A stretch of 64,000 nt of DNA from Firmicutes bacterium ADurb.Bin193 (GTDB lineage Bacteria; Bacillota; Clostridia; Monoglobales; Firm-18). Positions 1 through 8,580 of this stretch are shown here, piece by piece; the stretch's first letter is position 1; each line of letters begins with the position of its first letter. Location of the stretch: contig MWCQ01000001.1 of NCBI GenBank assembly GCA_002070105.1, positions 1 to 64,000 on the forward strand. The letters run 5' to 3'. Position numbers and translations under genes: made by a program. The notes under the pieces are model-generated. The model saw only the letters and a list, made by a program, of their open reading frames with translations. It was not told where the DNA came from and searched no databases.

Positions 1-61
1 GGCATCTATGGGATTTAAGGCAAACTGTTTTATTATTTTTTAAGGTTTATGTAACATATGT

Positions 62-90
62 TTGACAACTACAGATATATATTATATAAT
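62..90 (+). promoter_or_regulatory. Consensus sigma-A promoter for the first secreted protein
   Basis: TTGACA at 62-67 and TATAAT at 85-90 are separated by exactly 17 bases, which is a perfect match to the vegetative consensus. Transcription would begin near 97, leaving a leader of about 70 bases before the ATG at 168, with a GGAGGAGG ribosome binding site at about 151. A perfect match suggests strong basal transcription unless an operator exists upstream of the window. Confidence 0.8.
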
Positions 91-167
91 ATTACATAAA
101 TATACTTGTAAAAATTGATTTTTCAATTTATAATTAAAGTAAGAGTATAGGAGGAGGTAAATAAATA

Positions 168-3100
168 ATGCTAAAAACAAAAAGGGTGTTAAAGTGTATA
201 AGCGCATCTTTGGCTTTGGCGGTTTTTCTTACGGCGTATGTCTTTAATGTGCCTATAACCGCAAACGCACAGGGCGAAAAGATAGAGTGGCGTCCCATAG
301 TCGGGCGCTATGAGAATGATATGGGTGCCGACAAGGCAAACCTTCCCGAATTGTACGCAAAGGGCCGTTACGGCGGCGAGGGCTTCCAGTGGATGCACGG
401 CGGCGCAGCCCATCCGGACGGAACCGTACTGCTGGGTCAGGACATGGGCTTTGCCCGCGTCAGCACCGACTTCGGCAAGACATGGTATACCCCTCAGAAC
501 GAGGGACTGTATCAGCAGCAAGGCTATGCCTGCGCCATTGACCCGGCCGACTCAAATGTTATGTTTATCGCTATGACCTGTGCCGGTCAGCACCAGCTTA
601 GCCCGGGCTTCAAAGACATCGATGGCATTTACCGCACCGATAACAAGGGCAAAAGCTGGACCATGGTAGCCAAGGTCGGACAATTTGCGATGGACAGGTA
701 TTATAGAGACACCTTCGCTTCCTTCCCTCTTTCCGGCGGGACGGTGGAAGGGCGCATCTGGCGTTTTGCCACCACAAGCACAAACGACATCGGCGACAGA
801 GGTCTGTTTACCTCTGACCCCGGCGGACTGAAATGGGAAAAGATTTGTGAGTTTCCCCTTGCTACATACGGCGACAGAATATATACGCTTAAGCAGCATC
901 CCACCGATATAAACACCCTGTTTATGTCAACCTCTACGGGGCTTTTCAAGACCACAGACGGAGGCAAGACCTGGAACAAGGTTAGGCCCGATATGTTCAG
1001 TGGGAAGGTTAACACTGTCTGGATTGACCCGGACAATGCACTTCATTTGCTGCTCAGCTTTACACACAACGATGCCGCTAAGCACGGCATATATGAGTCA
1101 AACGACGGCGGCGAGACATGGACTAATATAATGAATGAAATAAATCCTGCCCAGATGGGTGTCGGCGCGAAAAACGCAGATGGAAAGCGCATTATCTATG
1201 TCCACAATGTGAACCCGGCCAAGGCAAAAATCCGTAATTTTTCGGGTCAATGGGTGGACCATGAAGTTCAGCCTGACAATCCCGGGACTTGGACTCAAAA
1301 CAATATTACCGGTCGCCAGCAGGCATTTTTCCTGCCTCACCCGACAATTCCGGACCTTTCGCTGGCTGTCGGCAATGCCTATTTCTGGCGTAGCGAGGGT
1401 ACCGAGGGAAGGGTATGGAAAAGCAGTTCCACAGGTTTTATTGCCCCTCGTTTTTACGATATGGCATTCGACGAAACCGACTGGAAAAAATTCGGCGTAG
1501 CGCTTCAGGACACTGGCAACTACTTTACCGAAAACGGTGGGGATTGGTTTGAACGGAATGATCCCGACCATTTGGTTCCGCAAATGAAACAGGTTCATCC
1601 TACATGGCCCGGGGGCGTTACCGTACACAGCATGATATGCCTTCCCGACCCGTGGCCGGCTAATGTGCCTCCGCCCGTTGACCCGAATGCTCCGGGAAGA
1701 TATATCATAGGAATAGGACCAAGCCAGAGCACCGTACAACAGTTTTTAATGACCCGCGACAAGGGCAAGTCCGAATGGAAAGAATGGATCGAGGAAAGTG
1801 TTGATGTTGGTGGCGGCTTCACAAACAGAAGCAAAATTTTCTACCACATGCAAAACCCCAACATAGTATATGCCGGCCCGAATATCTCGATGGACGGCGG
1901 CAATACATGGACAATTAACCCAAAGAGAAAACCGGTTATAGGTATGTCCCGTATAAACAGCGACATTGTGTATTCTTACTCTCAACCTTCAAGAACAGAA
2001 TTTGCGCTTTTAAAATCCACCGACCGCGGTCAGACATGGAAGGAGATTTACAGGACCGTTATAACCATCGATGATAATTCTGGCGGAGTGCCCTTCTTCT
2101 TTAACCCTACAAACGACAGGTATATCTATACTGTTGATGAAAACAGGGATTTAATGATAATAAAAGAAGGCGATGACGGCGTGTGGACCGGCACAAGTTT
2201 AAGCCTGAAGCCATACTCAACCATATTCCCTCCGGCATGGGGAGTTAAAAAGGTTGTTGCGGATTACCATGACCCATATCTCGTATATGTGCTTTTGGGA
2301 CACGGCGGAGCTCCCATGATTTACAGAGGGCGGCTTAACAAGGACTTTACCGCCTGTGCATGGGAGGACATTACCATGAATGCGCCTCGCATATATATGT
2401 CCGGGCTGCTTTTCCTCAGTCCCGTTACGGGCGATCTGATTTTCGGAAGCGGAAACGGTAATTTCGTCTTTCCCGCACCCGATGACTGGCAGCACAGTGA
2501 CCCGAATATGCGCGAGTATAAGAGAGCTCTTTGGAAAAACATGCCCCTTCCGATTCCGAATGGTTGGGACGGATACGCCAAGGATGACAAGCTAAACATC
2601 ACCATTGACGGAAAGCCGCAGACCTTTGACCCGCCGGCAATGATTCAGAATGACCGCACAATGGTGCCTATGCGTGCGATATTTGAGATTATGGGCGCAA
2701 CAGTTGACTGGGATGAAACAACAAGCACGGTAACAGCAACCAAGGGTAACACCACAATAACCCTTACAATCGGAAGCACGGAGGCAAAGCTAAACGGTCA
2801 GCCTCTTACACTTGATGTAGCTCCGTTTACGCATAATGACCGCACAATGGTGCCCCTTCGCTTTATCTCTGAATCATTGGGTGCGGCTGTGCAGTGGTCG
2901 GGAACAACAAATACGGTTATACTGGCATCCAACAAGCCTGACGATAAAATTCTCGCCGCGACTCCCGTTCCCAGACCGGAATATAAGGAAGGCGACATAA
3001 TAATCGAAGAATATGTTACGACCGAGGAAAAACCTCTTTCGGAGGTATATCCGATAGTAAGCGCAAAAGCTGATCAACAGGGGCAGAAGAATCTTGTGGT

Positions 3101-3434
3101 AACCAGTATGTTTGACGGCGACCTTACCACAAATTGGACCACCGGCAGTGCCCCCTGCAGAATCGACTTTGACCTCGGTAGCGAAAAGACGGTTGACTGC
3201 GTTGCAATCGCCTGGGGCGGCGGAGATCAGCGTATTATGATTTTCTCACTTGAGGCTTCAACGGACGGCAAGACCTTTACCCCGATCGCCGGCTTCCAGT
3301 CAAGCGGCTACAATCTCCAACCCGAAAGGTATGAGTTCCCGGCAAAGACCTTGCGCTATCTGCGGGTTATCGGCTATAGGAACACCATAAACACCTGGAC
3401 AAATATTTTTGAAATACAAATCGGTCGCAAATAG
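168..3434 (+). CDS. Secreted Asp-box beta-propeller protein (GH74/sialidase-like fold) with stalk domain and F5/8-type C domain
   Basis: The 1088-residue precursor has a signal peptide (about 1-35, with ANA before the likely cut). Residues about 36-790 contain repeated Asp-box motifs (S/T-x-D-x-G-x-T-W) near 99, 262, 311, 574 and 617, the mark of sialidase, VPS10 and GH74 beta-propellers. The length fits the two seven-bladed propellers of GH74 xyloglucanases, but I could not assign catalytic aspartates, so the glycosidase call is inference. Residues about 808-921 are a copper-amine-oxidase N-terminal-type (stalk) repeat pair with two NDRTMVP motifs. Residues about 955-1088 look like an F5/8-type C (discoidin) carbohydrate-binding domain. 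The protein is probably exported and acts on or binds a polysaccharide. It is followed by its own terminator, so it is monocistronic. Confidence 0.75.
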   Translation: MLKTKRVLKCISASLALAVFLTAYVFNVPITANAQGEKIEWRPIVGRYENDMGADKANLPELYAKGRYGGEGFQWMHGGAAHPDGTVLLGQDMGFARVSTDFGKTWYTPQNEGLYQQQGYACAIDPADSNVMFIAMTCAGQHQLSPGFKDIDGIYRTDNKGKSWTMVAKVGQFAMDRYYRDTFASFPLSGGTVEGRIWRFATTSTNDIGDRGLFTSDPGGLKWEKICEFPLATYGDRIYTLKQHPTDINTLFMSTSTGLFKTTDGGKTWNKVRPDMFSGKVNTVWIDPDNALHLLLSFTHNDAAKHGIYESNDGGETWTNIMNEINPAQMGVGAKNADGKRIIYVHNVNPAKAKIRNFSGQWVDHEVQPDNPGTWTQNNITGRQQAFFLPHPTIPDLSLAVGNAYFWRSEGTEGRVWKSSSTGFIAPRFYDMAFDETDWKKFGVALQDTGNYFTENGGDWFERNDPDHLVPQMKQVHPTWPGGVTVHSMICLPDPWPANVPPPVDPNAPGRYIIGIGPSQSTVQQFLMTRDKGKSEWKEWIEESVDVGGGFTNRSKIFYHMQNPNIVYAGPNISMDGGNTWTINPKRKPVIGMSRINSDIVYSYSQPSRTEFALLKSTDRGQTWKEIYRTVITIDDNSGGVPFFFNPTNDRYIYTVDENRDLMIIKEGDDGVWTGTSLSLKPYSTIFPPAWGVKKVVADYHDPYLVYVLLGHGGAPMIYRGRLNKDFTACAWEDITMNAPRIYMSGLLFLSPVTGDLIFGSGNGNFVFPAPDDWQHSDPNMREYKRALWKNMPLPIPNGWDGYAKDDKLNITIDGKPQTFDPPAMIQNDRTMVPMRAIFEIMGATVDWDETTSTVTATKGNTTITLTIGSTEAKLNGQPLTLDVAPFTHNDRTMVPLRFISESLGAAVQWSGTTNTVILASNKPDDKILAATPVPRPEYKEGDIIIEEYVTTEEKPLSEVYPIVSAKADQQGQKNLVVTSMFDGDLTTNWTTGSAPCRIDFDLGSEKTVDCVAIAWGGGDQRIMIFSLEASTDGKTFTPIAGFQSSGYNLQPERYEFPAKTLRYLRVIGYRNTINTWTNIFEIQIGRK

Positions 3435-3450
3435 TGAAAATATTTAATTG

Positions 3451-3485
3451 GGCAGACGACATAAGCCGATGTCGTCTGCCTTTAT
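3451..3485 (+). terminator. Intrinsic terminator
   Basis: A perfect 12-bp stem (3451-3462 with 3469-3480) around a 6-base loop is followed by a short T-rich run. It lies 17 bases after the stop of the propeller protein. Confidence 0.8.
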
Positions 3486-3513
3486 TACAGGCGAGCGAAC
3501 GCTTCTGTGCCTA

Positions 3514-3542
3514 TTGACAGTTAGTATAAATAGTATTATAAT
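3514..3542 (+). promoter_or_regulatory. Consensus sigma-A promoter for the second secreted protein
   Basis: TTGACA at 3514-3519 and TATAAT at 3537-3542 have a 17-base spacer: a second perfect consensus promoter in 3.5 kb. The leader to the ATG at 3636 is about 85 bases, with a GGAGTGAG ribosome binding site. Confidence 0.8.
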
Positions 3543-3635
3543 AACAACCAAGTAATATATTTATACTATATAAACATTACATAGCGCTGTATTATCTGTT
3601 CGTAAATTAATTAATTTGGAATGGAGTGAGTAAAA

Positions 3636-4937
3636 ATGAAAAGGACAGGAATTATTCTCTGGCTTGTTGTAGCCGCTATGCTGCTCGGGTTATCTCCGGC
3701 GATGGTGGCGGGTGACTCAGGCGCGATGACCACAATCTTTGAGGACGGCTTTGATTACAAGGACGGTGTTTTGCCTACGACCGAATATACCACCACTGAT
3801 GCGAATTATTGCAAGGTGGATAACGGAAACCTCGTAATCACCTCAAAAAGTTCAGGCAATACACTATTATACAGAGATGCACAGAAGTTGGGCAAAAGCT
3901 ATTCCAAGGGTATAACCACCTACAATTTAAGGGTCAGGTTTGAAGGACCGGATGATGTGGTATTTGCCCGAAACGGTACAAAGGCCATATTCTTCAGACC
4001 TTACGACACATCAATTTCCGAATCGGTGGCGACGCTTACCTTTTTTGACGGCGCCCCGACAACGACATCTAAATTTGTCAGACTTGCCGTAGGCCCTAAG
4101 GATACCGGAGCGGCTACAAGCAAGAACTTCAACCCGGTCAAGTGTGTCGCAAACGCCTGGTACAATGTTGAGTTTACGATCGATATAACCAGTACCGACA
4201 AAGTTGTTATGACATGTAAGGTTGCACTCGAAGCCGACAGTGCGAAAGGAATAGAGGCGGCGGAAACTACCCAAACCATTGAGCTTGCTAATGTAGGGGA
4301 TGACGAAGTGCTTGTTGCCGCCAAAAAGGCGGCTTATACCGGTATGGGAGGCATAGGATTCAGGTTTTATGCGGGGAATGTCAAAACATTCGGCGAAAGC
4401 CCGACAGCGGGTGTTAAATATTTAGTTGATTCTGTCAAAATATCAGGTTCTGATATTGTTAAGGGTCCGAACGATGCTGCAATAACAACTCCTGCTGCCA
4501 CACCTACGCCTACGCCGACACCCACCCCGACACCTACGCCTACACCGACACCCACCCCCACAAAAACACCCGAAAAAATTCCTCAGGACGCCATTAAAGT
4601 AAAGTTAAACGGCGAGTATTTATTCTTCGATGTACCGCCGACAATGATTAACGACAGGGTATTGGTTCCTTTCAGGGCAATATTCGAAAAACTTGGCGCA
4701 AAGGTAGAGTGGGATGCCGAAAGAAATGTTGCAATCGGGATAAAAGATGGTGTAAGAATAGAACTGAAAATTGACGATACCCGTGCGTTGGTCGGCGATA
4801 AAGTCTATACGCTCGATGTTCCTGCAACCATAATAAACGACAGAACGCTTGTGCCGATACGATTTATATCCGAAAGCTTGGGGGCAAAGGTAGACTGGGA
4901 TGATCCGACACAAACGGTTATTATCACAACAAATTAA
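3636..4937 (+). CDS. Secreted LamG-like protein with Thr-Pro linker and stalk domain
   Basis: This 433-residue precursor has a signal peptide (about 1-26). Residues about 30-275 resemble a jelly-roll LamG/concanavalin-type domain, with the frequent FEDGF opening and beta-strand-rich sequence; this assignment is by appearance only. Residues about 284-312 are a nearly pure Thr-Pro repeat linker. Residues about 322-433 form the same copper-amine-oxidase-type stalk repeat pair seen at the end of the preceding gene (NDRVLVPFRAIFE and NDRTLVPIRFISE motifs). It is likely a cell-surface or secreted binding protein, perhaps a partner of the upstream propeller protein. It has its own promoter and terminator. 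Confidence 0.7.
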   Translation: MKRTGIILWLVVAAMLLGLSPAMVAGDSGAMTTIFEDGFDYKDGVLPTTEYTTTDANYCKVDNGNLVITSKSSGNTLLYRDAQKLGKSYSKGITTYNLRVRFEGPDDVVFARNGTKAIFFRPYDTSISESVATLTFFDGAPTTTSKFVRLAVGPKDTGAATSKNFNPVKCVANAWYNVEFTIDITSTDKVVMTCKVALEADSAKGIEAAETTQTIELANVGDDEVLVAAKKAAYTGMGGIGFRFYAGNVKTFGESPTAGVKYLVDSVKISGSDIVKGPNDAAITTPAATPTPTPTPTPTPTPTPTPTPTKTPEKIPQDAIKVKLNGEYLFFDVPPTMINDRVLVPFRAIFEKLGAKVEWDAERNVAIGIKDGVRIELKIDDTRALVGDKVYTLDVPATIINDRTLVPIRFISESLGAKVDWDDPTQTVIITTN

Positions 4938-4975
4938 CTCAGCCGGGTTGTAACGATAATTCAATACCATAAATA

Positions 4976-5005
4976 AAGAAGTCACTTTAAGTGGCTTCTT
5001 TTATT
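4976..5005 (+). terminator. Intrinsic terminator
   Basis: A 10-bp stem (4976-4985 with 4991-5000, one G-U pair) has a 5-base loop and ends in a TTTTATT run, about 40 bases after the stop of the LamG-like gene. Confidence 0.8.
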
Positions 5006-5063
5006 GCGCTTTGACCGATAAACTTTCCTTCATAAAAATAATGACAAAATAGTATGGTTTTGG

Positions 5064-5092
5064 TTGCTTTTCACTTAAAAAAGATTTATAAT
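5064..5092 (+). promoter_or_regulatory. Sigma-A promoter for the aldolase gene
   Basis: TTGCTT at 5064-5069 and a perfect TATAAT at 5087-5092 are 17 bases apart. The leader to the aldolase ATG is about 37 bases. Confidence 0.6.
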
Positions 5093-5135
5093 GAATTAAA
5101 GTAAATGAAACAACATAGAATTGGAGTTGATTTAT

Positions 5136-5774
5136 ATGGATAAGGAACAGGTAATTTCGAAAATAACGGACATAGGGCTTGTAGCGATTGTTCGTGCCGA
5201 AAACGCAGAGAAGGCAAAGAAAATTGCACAGGCCTGTATAAAGGGAGGCGTTCCCGCGATTGAGCTGACCTTTACCGTACCTTCGGCGCACAAGGTCATA
5301 GAGGAACTTGCCCGAACATATCAAGACGGTGAAATTCTACTTGGCGCAGGCACGGTTATGGACCCCGAAACGGCAAGAATCGCAATACTTTCGGGCGCTC
5401 AGTATATCGTAAGCCCGTATTTTAATCCCGAGACGGTCAGACTTTGCAACCGTTACCGCATAGCCTGCATGCCCGGCATTATGACGCTGACCGAAGCAGT
5501 ATCCGCAATGGAGGCAGGCGCTGACATTATTAAGCTGTTCCCCGGCGAGGTTTTCGGCCCTAAAATGATAAAGGCAATAAACGGCCCGATTCCATACGCA
5601 AAGATAATGCCGACGGGCGGGGTCGATATCAATAATGTGGACGAATGGATTCGCGCAGGAGCGGTTGCCGTCGGCGTAGGAGGCGCGCTGACAGCCGGCG
5701 CAAAGACGGGGGACTATGATTCAATCACAAAACTTGCAAGAGAGTTTATAGAAAAAATCAAAAAAGCAAGATAA
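5136..5774 (+). CDS. eda: 2-keto-3-deoxy-6-phosphogluconate / 4-hydroxy-2-oxoglutarate aldolase
   Basis: This 212-residue class I aldolase of the KDPG/KHG family cleaves 2-keto-3-deoxy-6-phosphogluconate to pyruvate and glyceraldehyde 3-phosphate. The Schiff-base lysine falls at Lys133 (IIKLFPG), as in the E. coli enzyme, and the catalytic Glu is Glu43 (AIELTFT). The phosphate-binding PTGGV and GVGG loops are present. I chose the ATG at 5136 because GGAG at 5123-5126 gives a 9-base spacing; an upstream in-frame TTG at 5121 would place the ribosome binding site inside the gene. No KDG kinase or dehydratase is adjacent, so the sugar-acid source must be encoded elsewhere. Family length is normal. 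Confidence 0.93.
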   Translation: MDKEQVISKITDIGLVAIVRAENAEKAKKIAQACIKGGVPAIELTFTVPSAHKVIEELARTYQDGEILLGAGTVMDPETARIAILSGAQYIVSPYFNPETVRLCNRYRIACMPGIMTLTEAVSAMEAGADIIKLFPGEVFGPKMIKAINGPIPYAKIMPTGGVDINNVDEWIRAGAVAVGVGGALTAGAKTGDYDSITKLAREFIEKIKKAR

Positions 5775-5875
5775 GAAAGACAAAAAAGAGAAAAGAGCAT
5801 TACATAGTGTTATAATGCGCTTGATCGAGCGCGGGTAATAAAGGAAGCAGGCTCTTAATTTTGATTTTCGGGGTG

Positions 5876-6958
5876 ATGGTTATACATAGCGAAATAACAT
5901 CAAGAGAGAGGGTTTTGCTCGGATTAAAACATAAGGAAACCGACCGAATTCCCTTTAGTTTGGGCTTTGGGGTTAACGAGCCAGCAAAGAAGGATTTACA
6001 GCTATATTTAAGACTAAAAGATCAAAATGAGGTAGACGAATATCTAAACGGATACAGCGATTTAAGACATCTGCACCCCGAATATATCGGGCCTAAGGAC
6101 AGGAACAAGGTTTTCCCTGACGGTTCCGGCATAGACAGGTGGGGCATAAAGCGGGTTTTGGTAAGCTATGGCGCAGGGTTTTATGAAGAAATATCCGAAT
6201 ATCCGCTTAAAAACATTACGGACATAAGCGAGCTTTCACAATATGAGTGGTCGTCCGTAGATTGGCACTGCTCGGACAATCTGAAAGAACAAATAAGCCG
6301 TCTTAACAAAGACGGCGGGTACTGCATTGTGCTGGGAAATGGCAATATTTTCGAAACCTCATGGTATATGCGCGGGTTTGAGCAAATGCTGATTGACATA
6401 ATGACGGAGCCCGAGCTGGCGTGGGAGCTTATGACAAGGGTTACGGACTATTACATATCCTATTTTACAAAAATGCTTCAGGCGGCAGACGGAATGATTG
6501 ATATCGTGTTTACCGCAGACGACCTCGGACATCAGGAAGGCCCGATAATGTCGGTTGACTTGTGGGATGAAATGATAAAGCCCCACCATGTGCGCCTTAA
6601 CAAGGTTTTGCATGAGTACGGCGTAAAGGTTATGTACCATACCGACGGCGCGGTTATGGATTTTGTGCCCGGCCTTATTGATATGGGAATTGATATACTT
6701 GAGGCTCTCCAGTTTGATGCAAAGGATATGGATCCTGCTCTATTAAAGGAAAAATACGGCGACCGCCTATGCTTCCACGGCGGGGTAAGCGTTCAAAAAA
6801 CCCTGCCCTTCGGCACGCCGCAGGATGTGGAGCTTGAAACAAAGGAAAGGATAAGGGTTTTGGGCAAAAACGGCGGATATATACTCGCCCCGTCCCATGT
6901 CATACAGGCGGGGACACCGCCAGAAAACATAGTTGCGTTTTTGGAGGCGTCGAGGTAA
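5876..6958 (+). CDS. Uroporphyrinogen decarboxylase (UroD/MtaA-like) family protein
   Basis: The protein has about 360 residues and the UROD-type TIM-barrel pattern: an N-terminal SRERVL segment, a GNGNIFE turn, a HTDGAV motif and a terminal segment with PSHVIQAGTP. Proteins of this group outside heme operons are often corrinoid methyltransferase-like or of unknown function near sugar-catabolism genes. No heme genes are nearby, so true uroporphyrinogen decarboxylation is unlikely. It follows eda by about 100 bases and may share its transcript. The start is uncertain: ATG 5876 has no well-spaced ribosome binding site, and TTG 5861 has AAGGAAG 13 bases upstream. The gene ends convergently, 8 bases from the minus-strand ATPase. 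Confidence 0.75.
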   Translation: MVIHSEITSRERVLLGLKHKETDRIPFSLGFGVNEPAKKDLQLYLRLKDQNEVDEYLNGYSDLRHLHPEYIGPKDRNKVFPDGSGIDRWGIKRVLVSYGAGFYEEISEYPLKNITDISELSQYEWSSVDWHCSDNLKEQISRLNKDGGYCIVLGNGNIFETSWYMRGFEQMLIDIMTEPELAWELMTRVTDYYISYFTKMLQAADGMIDIVFTADDLGHQEGPIMSVDLWDEMIKPHHVRLNKVLHEYGVKVMYHTDGAVMDFVPGLIDMGIDILEALQFDAKDMDPALLKEKYGDRLCFHGGVSVQKTLPFGTPQDVELETKERIRVLGKNGGYILAPSHVIQAGTPPENIVAFLEASR

Positions 6959-6966
6959 ATATTTTT

Positions 6967-8580
6967 TCACTCCCCGATTAGCTCTCTTTCCCGTTTGTGA
7001 CAAGAGAACAGGATAATCTGTCTGTTTTCTTTTTTTATAAAGTCCAAAACGGCTTTAAGCCTGTTTTCGTCATACTGAACAAACGCCTCGTCAAGAATGA
7101 TTGGCGCATCCTCAAAAAGCATATGAACAATACCCATTCGAAGAGCGAAATATATTTGGTCGTATGTGCCGTTGCTTAAAAACTGTGCGCTTTGAAGCTC
7201 ACCGCTTTGTGTACGGACGCTCATATTATACTCATCATCGATTAAAACCCCGGTATACCGTCCGCCCGTAATTTCCCCGAGTATTGCGGAAGTTTCCTCG
7301 TTGAGCTGTTTTCCGAAGGACCTTTGAAGCTCGTCAAACGACTCCTGAAGACACTCCCTGGCAAGCGTAAGCTCCGAAACGGTCTTGGCATAGTTGTTGT
7401 ATTTTTCGCGATGGTAAGCTATCATTTCATCGATTTCGGATGCGGGAATAATCTCCATGCTCCGAAGTCTGCTTTGCATGTCGCCTATCTGTTCCGCAAT
7501 CTCTATAAGCCTTGCGGTGACTGTCTTTTCGCTGTTTTCAAGCTCGCGCTCCAAAAGTGTGATTTTACTTAAAATCCTTTCGGAATCCAAAGCCTCTGCC
7601 GGTGCGGTTTTCCTCTTTTTTGCATTTGAAAATTCCTTTGCGGTCAATACCGCAAAAACTGCGGATAAAGTTATACCGAAGAAGAGGAGTAACGGATTGA
7701 CAAACAAAAAAGCAATGGTTGCCACAACCGAAACAAAAAGACCAATAACCCAATACAGTATTCGCCTTTTATCTGCTTTCGCTTTTTCCTCGCTTGCGCT
7801 TTTTTTTAAAGCCTCGTTACTTAAGGCACGCGTATACTCGGCTTTTAGCCTTTCAAGTTCGGATTTGTCGGGTAAAAAGGCTTCAAGTCTTGCTTTTTCC
7901 TGTGTTAAGGTATTTAGCTTTACATTAAGCTCTTGCCTAGTTGTCTCCTTATTAGCCTCAACTGTTTTCTTTGTAAGTAAGTGGTTTATTTCGTCCTGCA
8001 CCAAAAGCATTTTTCCTCTGGGGCGCACTCCGTTAAGCTCCTTTACCGCTGCATCGAGTATCTTAACCGCACGGTGAAAGGAAACTCCCTCATCGCCGCT
8101 TTGCGCGAGGTTTACAAGCTTTTTCATAATCTCATCGTCGCCGTCAGGCTCGATTTTAGAGGAAAGCTGTTTTATATAAAGCGATTTTTCAAAGCCCTCA
8201 TGCCCGATATTAAGAAAAAAACTCCCCGGACTGTCGCCGATAGGCTCATCCTCCCCCGTCAGCGAATTTATAACGCTTATTCTGTCCTCGCCTTTTCTCT
8301 TACCGAACGAGCGAATTATGGTATAATCCTTTCCGCCATGGGATACCGTCATCTCGCCGCCCATTATCTTTTCGCCCCAAGGCATATAGCGCACTCGTTC
8401 ATTATCCCTAATGTTTTGCGGAGACTTTCCCATACCGTAAAGCATAATCTTAATAAACTCGGCGATTGTGGATTTTCCCGCCTCGTTTTCATCATAAATT
8501 ATATTAAGTCCGTCATTAAAGTCGATTCTTTTGTCCGATATACCGCCGAATTTTTCTATGTATAAAGACTTGATAATCAA
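6967..8580 (-). CDS. YhaN/SbcC-like AAA ATPase with central membrane segments
   Basis: This 537-residue SMC/Rad50-like ATPase has an N-terminal IEKFGG strand and a Walker A ENEAGKST motif at about 31-38. A coiled coil follows, then two hydrophobic helices (about 267-308), more coiled coil, an ABC-type signature LSNGTYDQ near 468 and a Walker B segment IILDEAF near 493. The first Gly of the P-loop (GxxxxGKS) is Asp30 here. It is much shorter than B. subtilis YhaN (over 900 residues). The start is the TTG at 8580, whose TTGA overlaps the stop of the upstream phosphoesterase gene; a GGAGAG site lies ahead of it. With its partner it probably forms a DNA-end processing or repair complex held at the membrane. 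Confidence 0.8.
   Translation of the reverse strand: MIIKSLYIEKFGGISDKRIDFNDGLNIIYDENEAGKSTIAEFIKIMLYGMGKSPQNIRDNERVRYMPWGEKIMGGEMTVSHGGKDYTIIRSFGKRKGEDRISVINSLTGEDEPIGDSPGSFFLNIGHEGFEKSLYIKQLSSKIEPDGDDEIMKKLVNLAQSGDEGVSFHRAVKILDAAVKELNGVRPRGKMLLVQDEINHLLTKKTVEANKETTRQELNVKLNTLTQEKARLEAFLPDKSELERLKAEYTRALSNEALKKSASEEKAKADKRRILYWVIGLFVSVVATIAFLFVNPLLLFFGITLSAVFAVLTAKEFSNAKKRKTAPAEALDSERILSKITLLERELENSEKTVTARLIEIAEQIGDMQSRLRSMEIIPASEIDEMIAYHREKYNNYAKTVSELTLARECLQESFDELQRSFGKQLNEETSAILGEITGGRYTGVLIDDEYNMSVRTQSGELQSAQFLSNGTYDQIYFALRMGIVHMLFEDAPIILDEAFVQYDENRLKAVLDFIKKENRQIILFSCHKRERELIGE

Noticed and set aside
1098-1739. 213-codon open frame on the minus strand inside the propeller gene
   Set aside because: It lies wholly opposite a gene with clear signal peptide and domains, its product has no recognisable motif, and no ribosome binding site or promoter serves it.
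4497-4571. Short direct repeats that could suggest a CRISPR or microsatellite
   Set aside because: They are in-frame Thr-Pro codons of the secreted protein linker; there are no spacers.
5797-5836. Two small inverted repeats between eda and the UroD-family gene
   Set aside because: The stems are only 5-6 bp, with no T run after them; they are not convincing as terminator or riboswitch.
7457-8077. 206-codon plus-strand frame opposite the YhaN-like ATPase
   Set aside because: The product is a serine-rich, low-complexity mirror of the coiled coil on the other strand.
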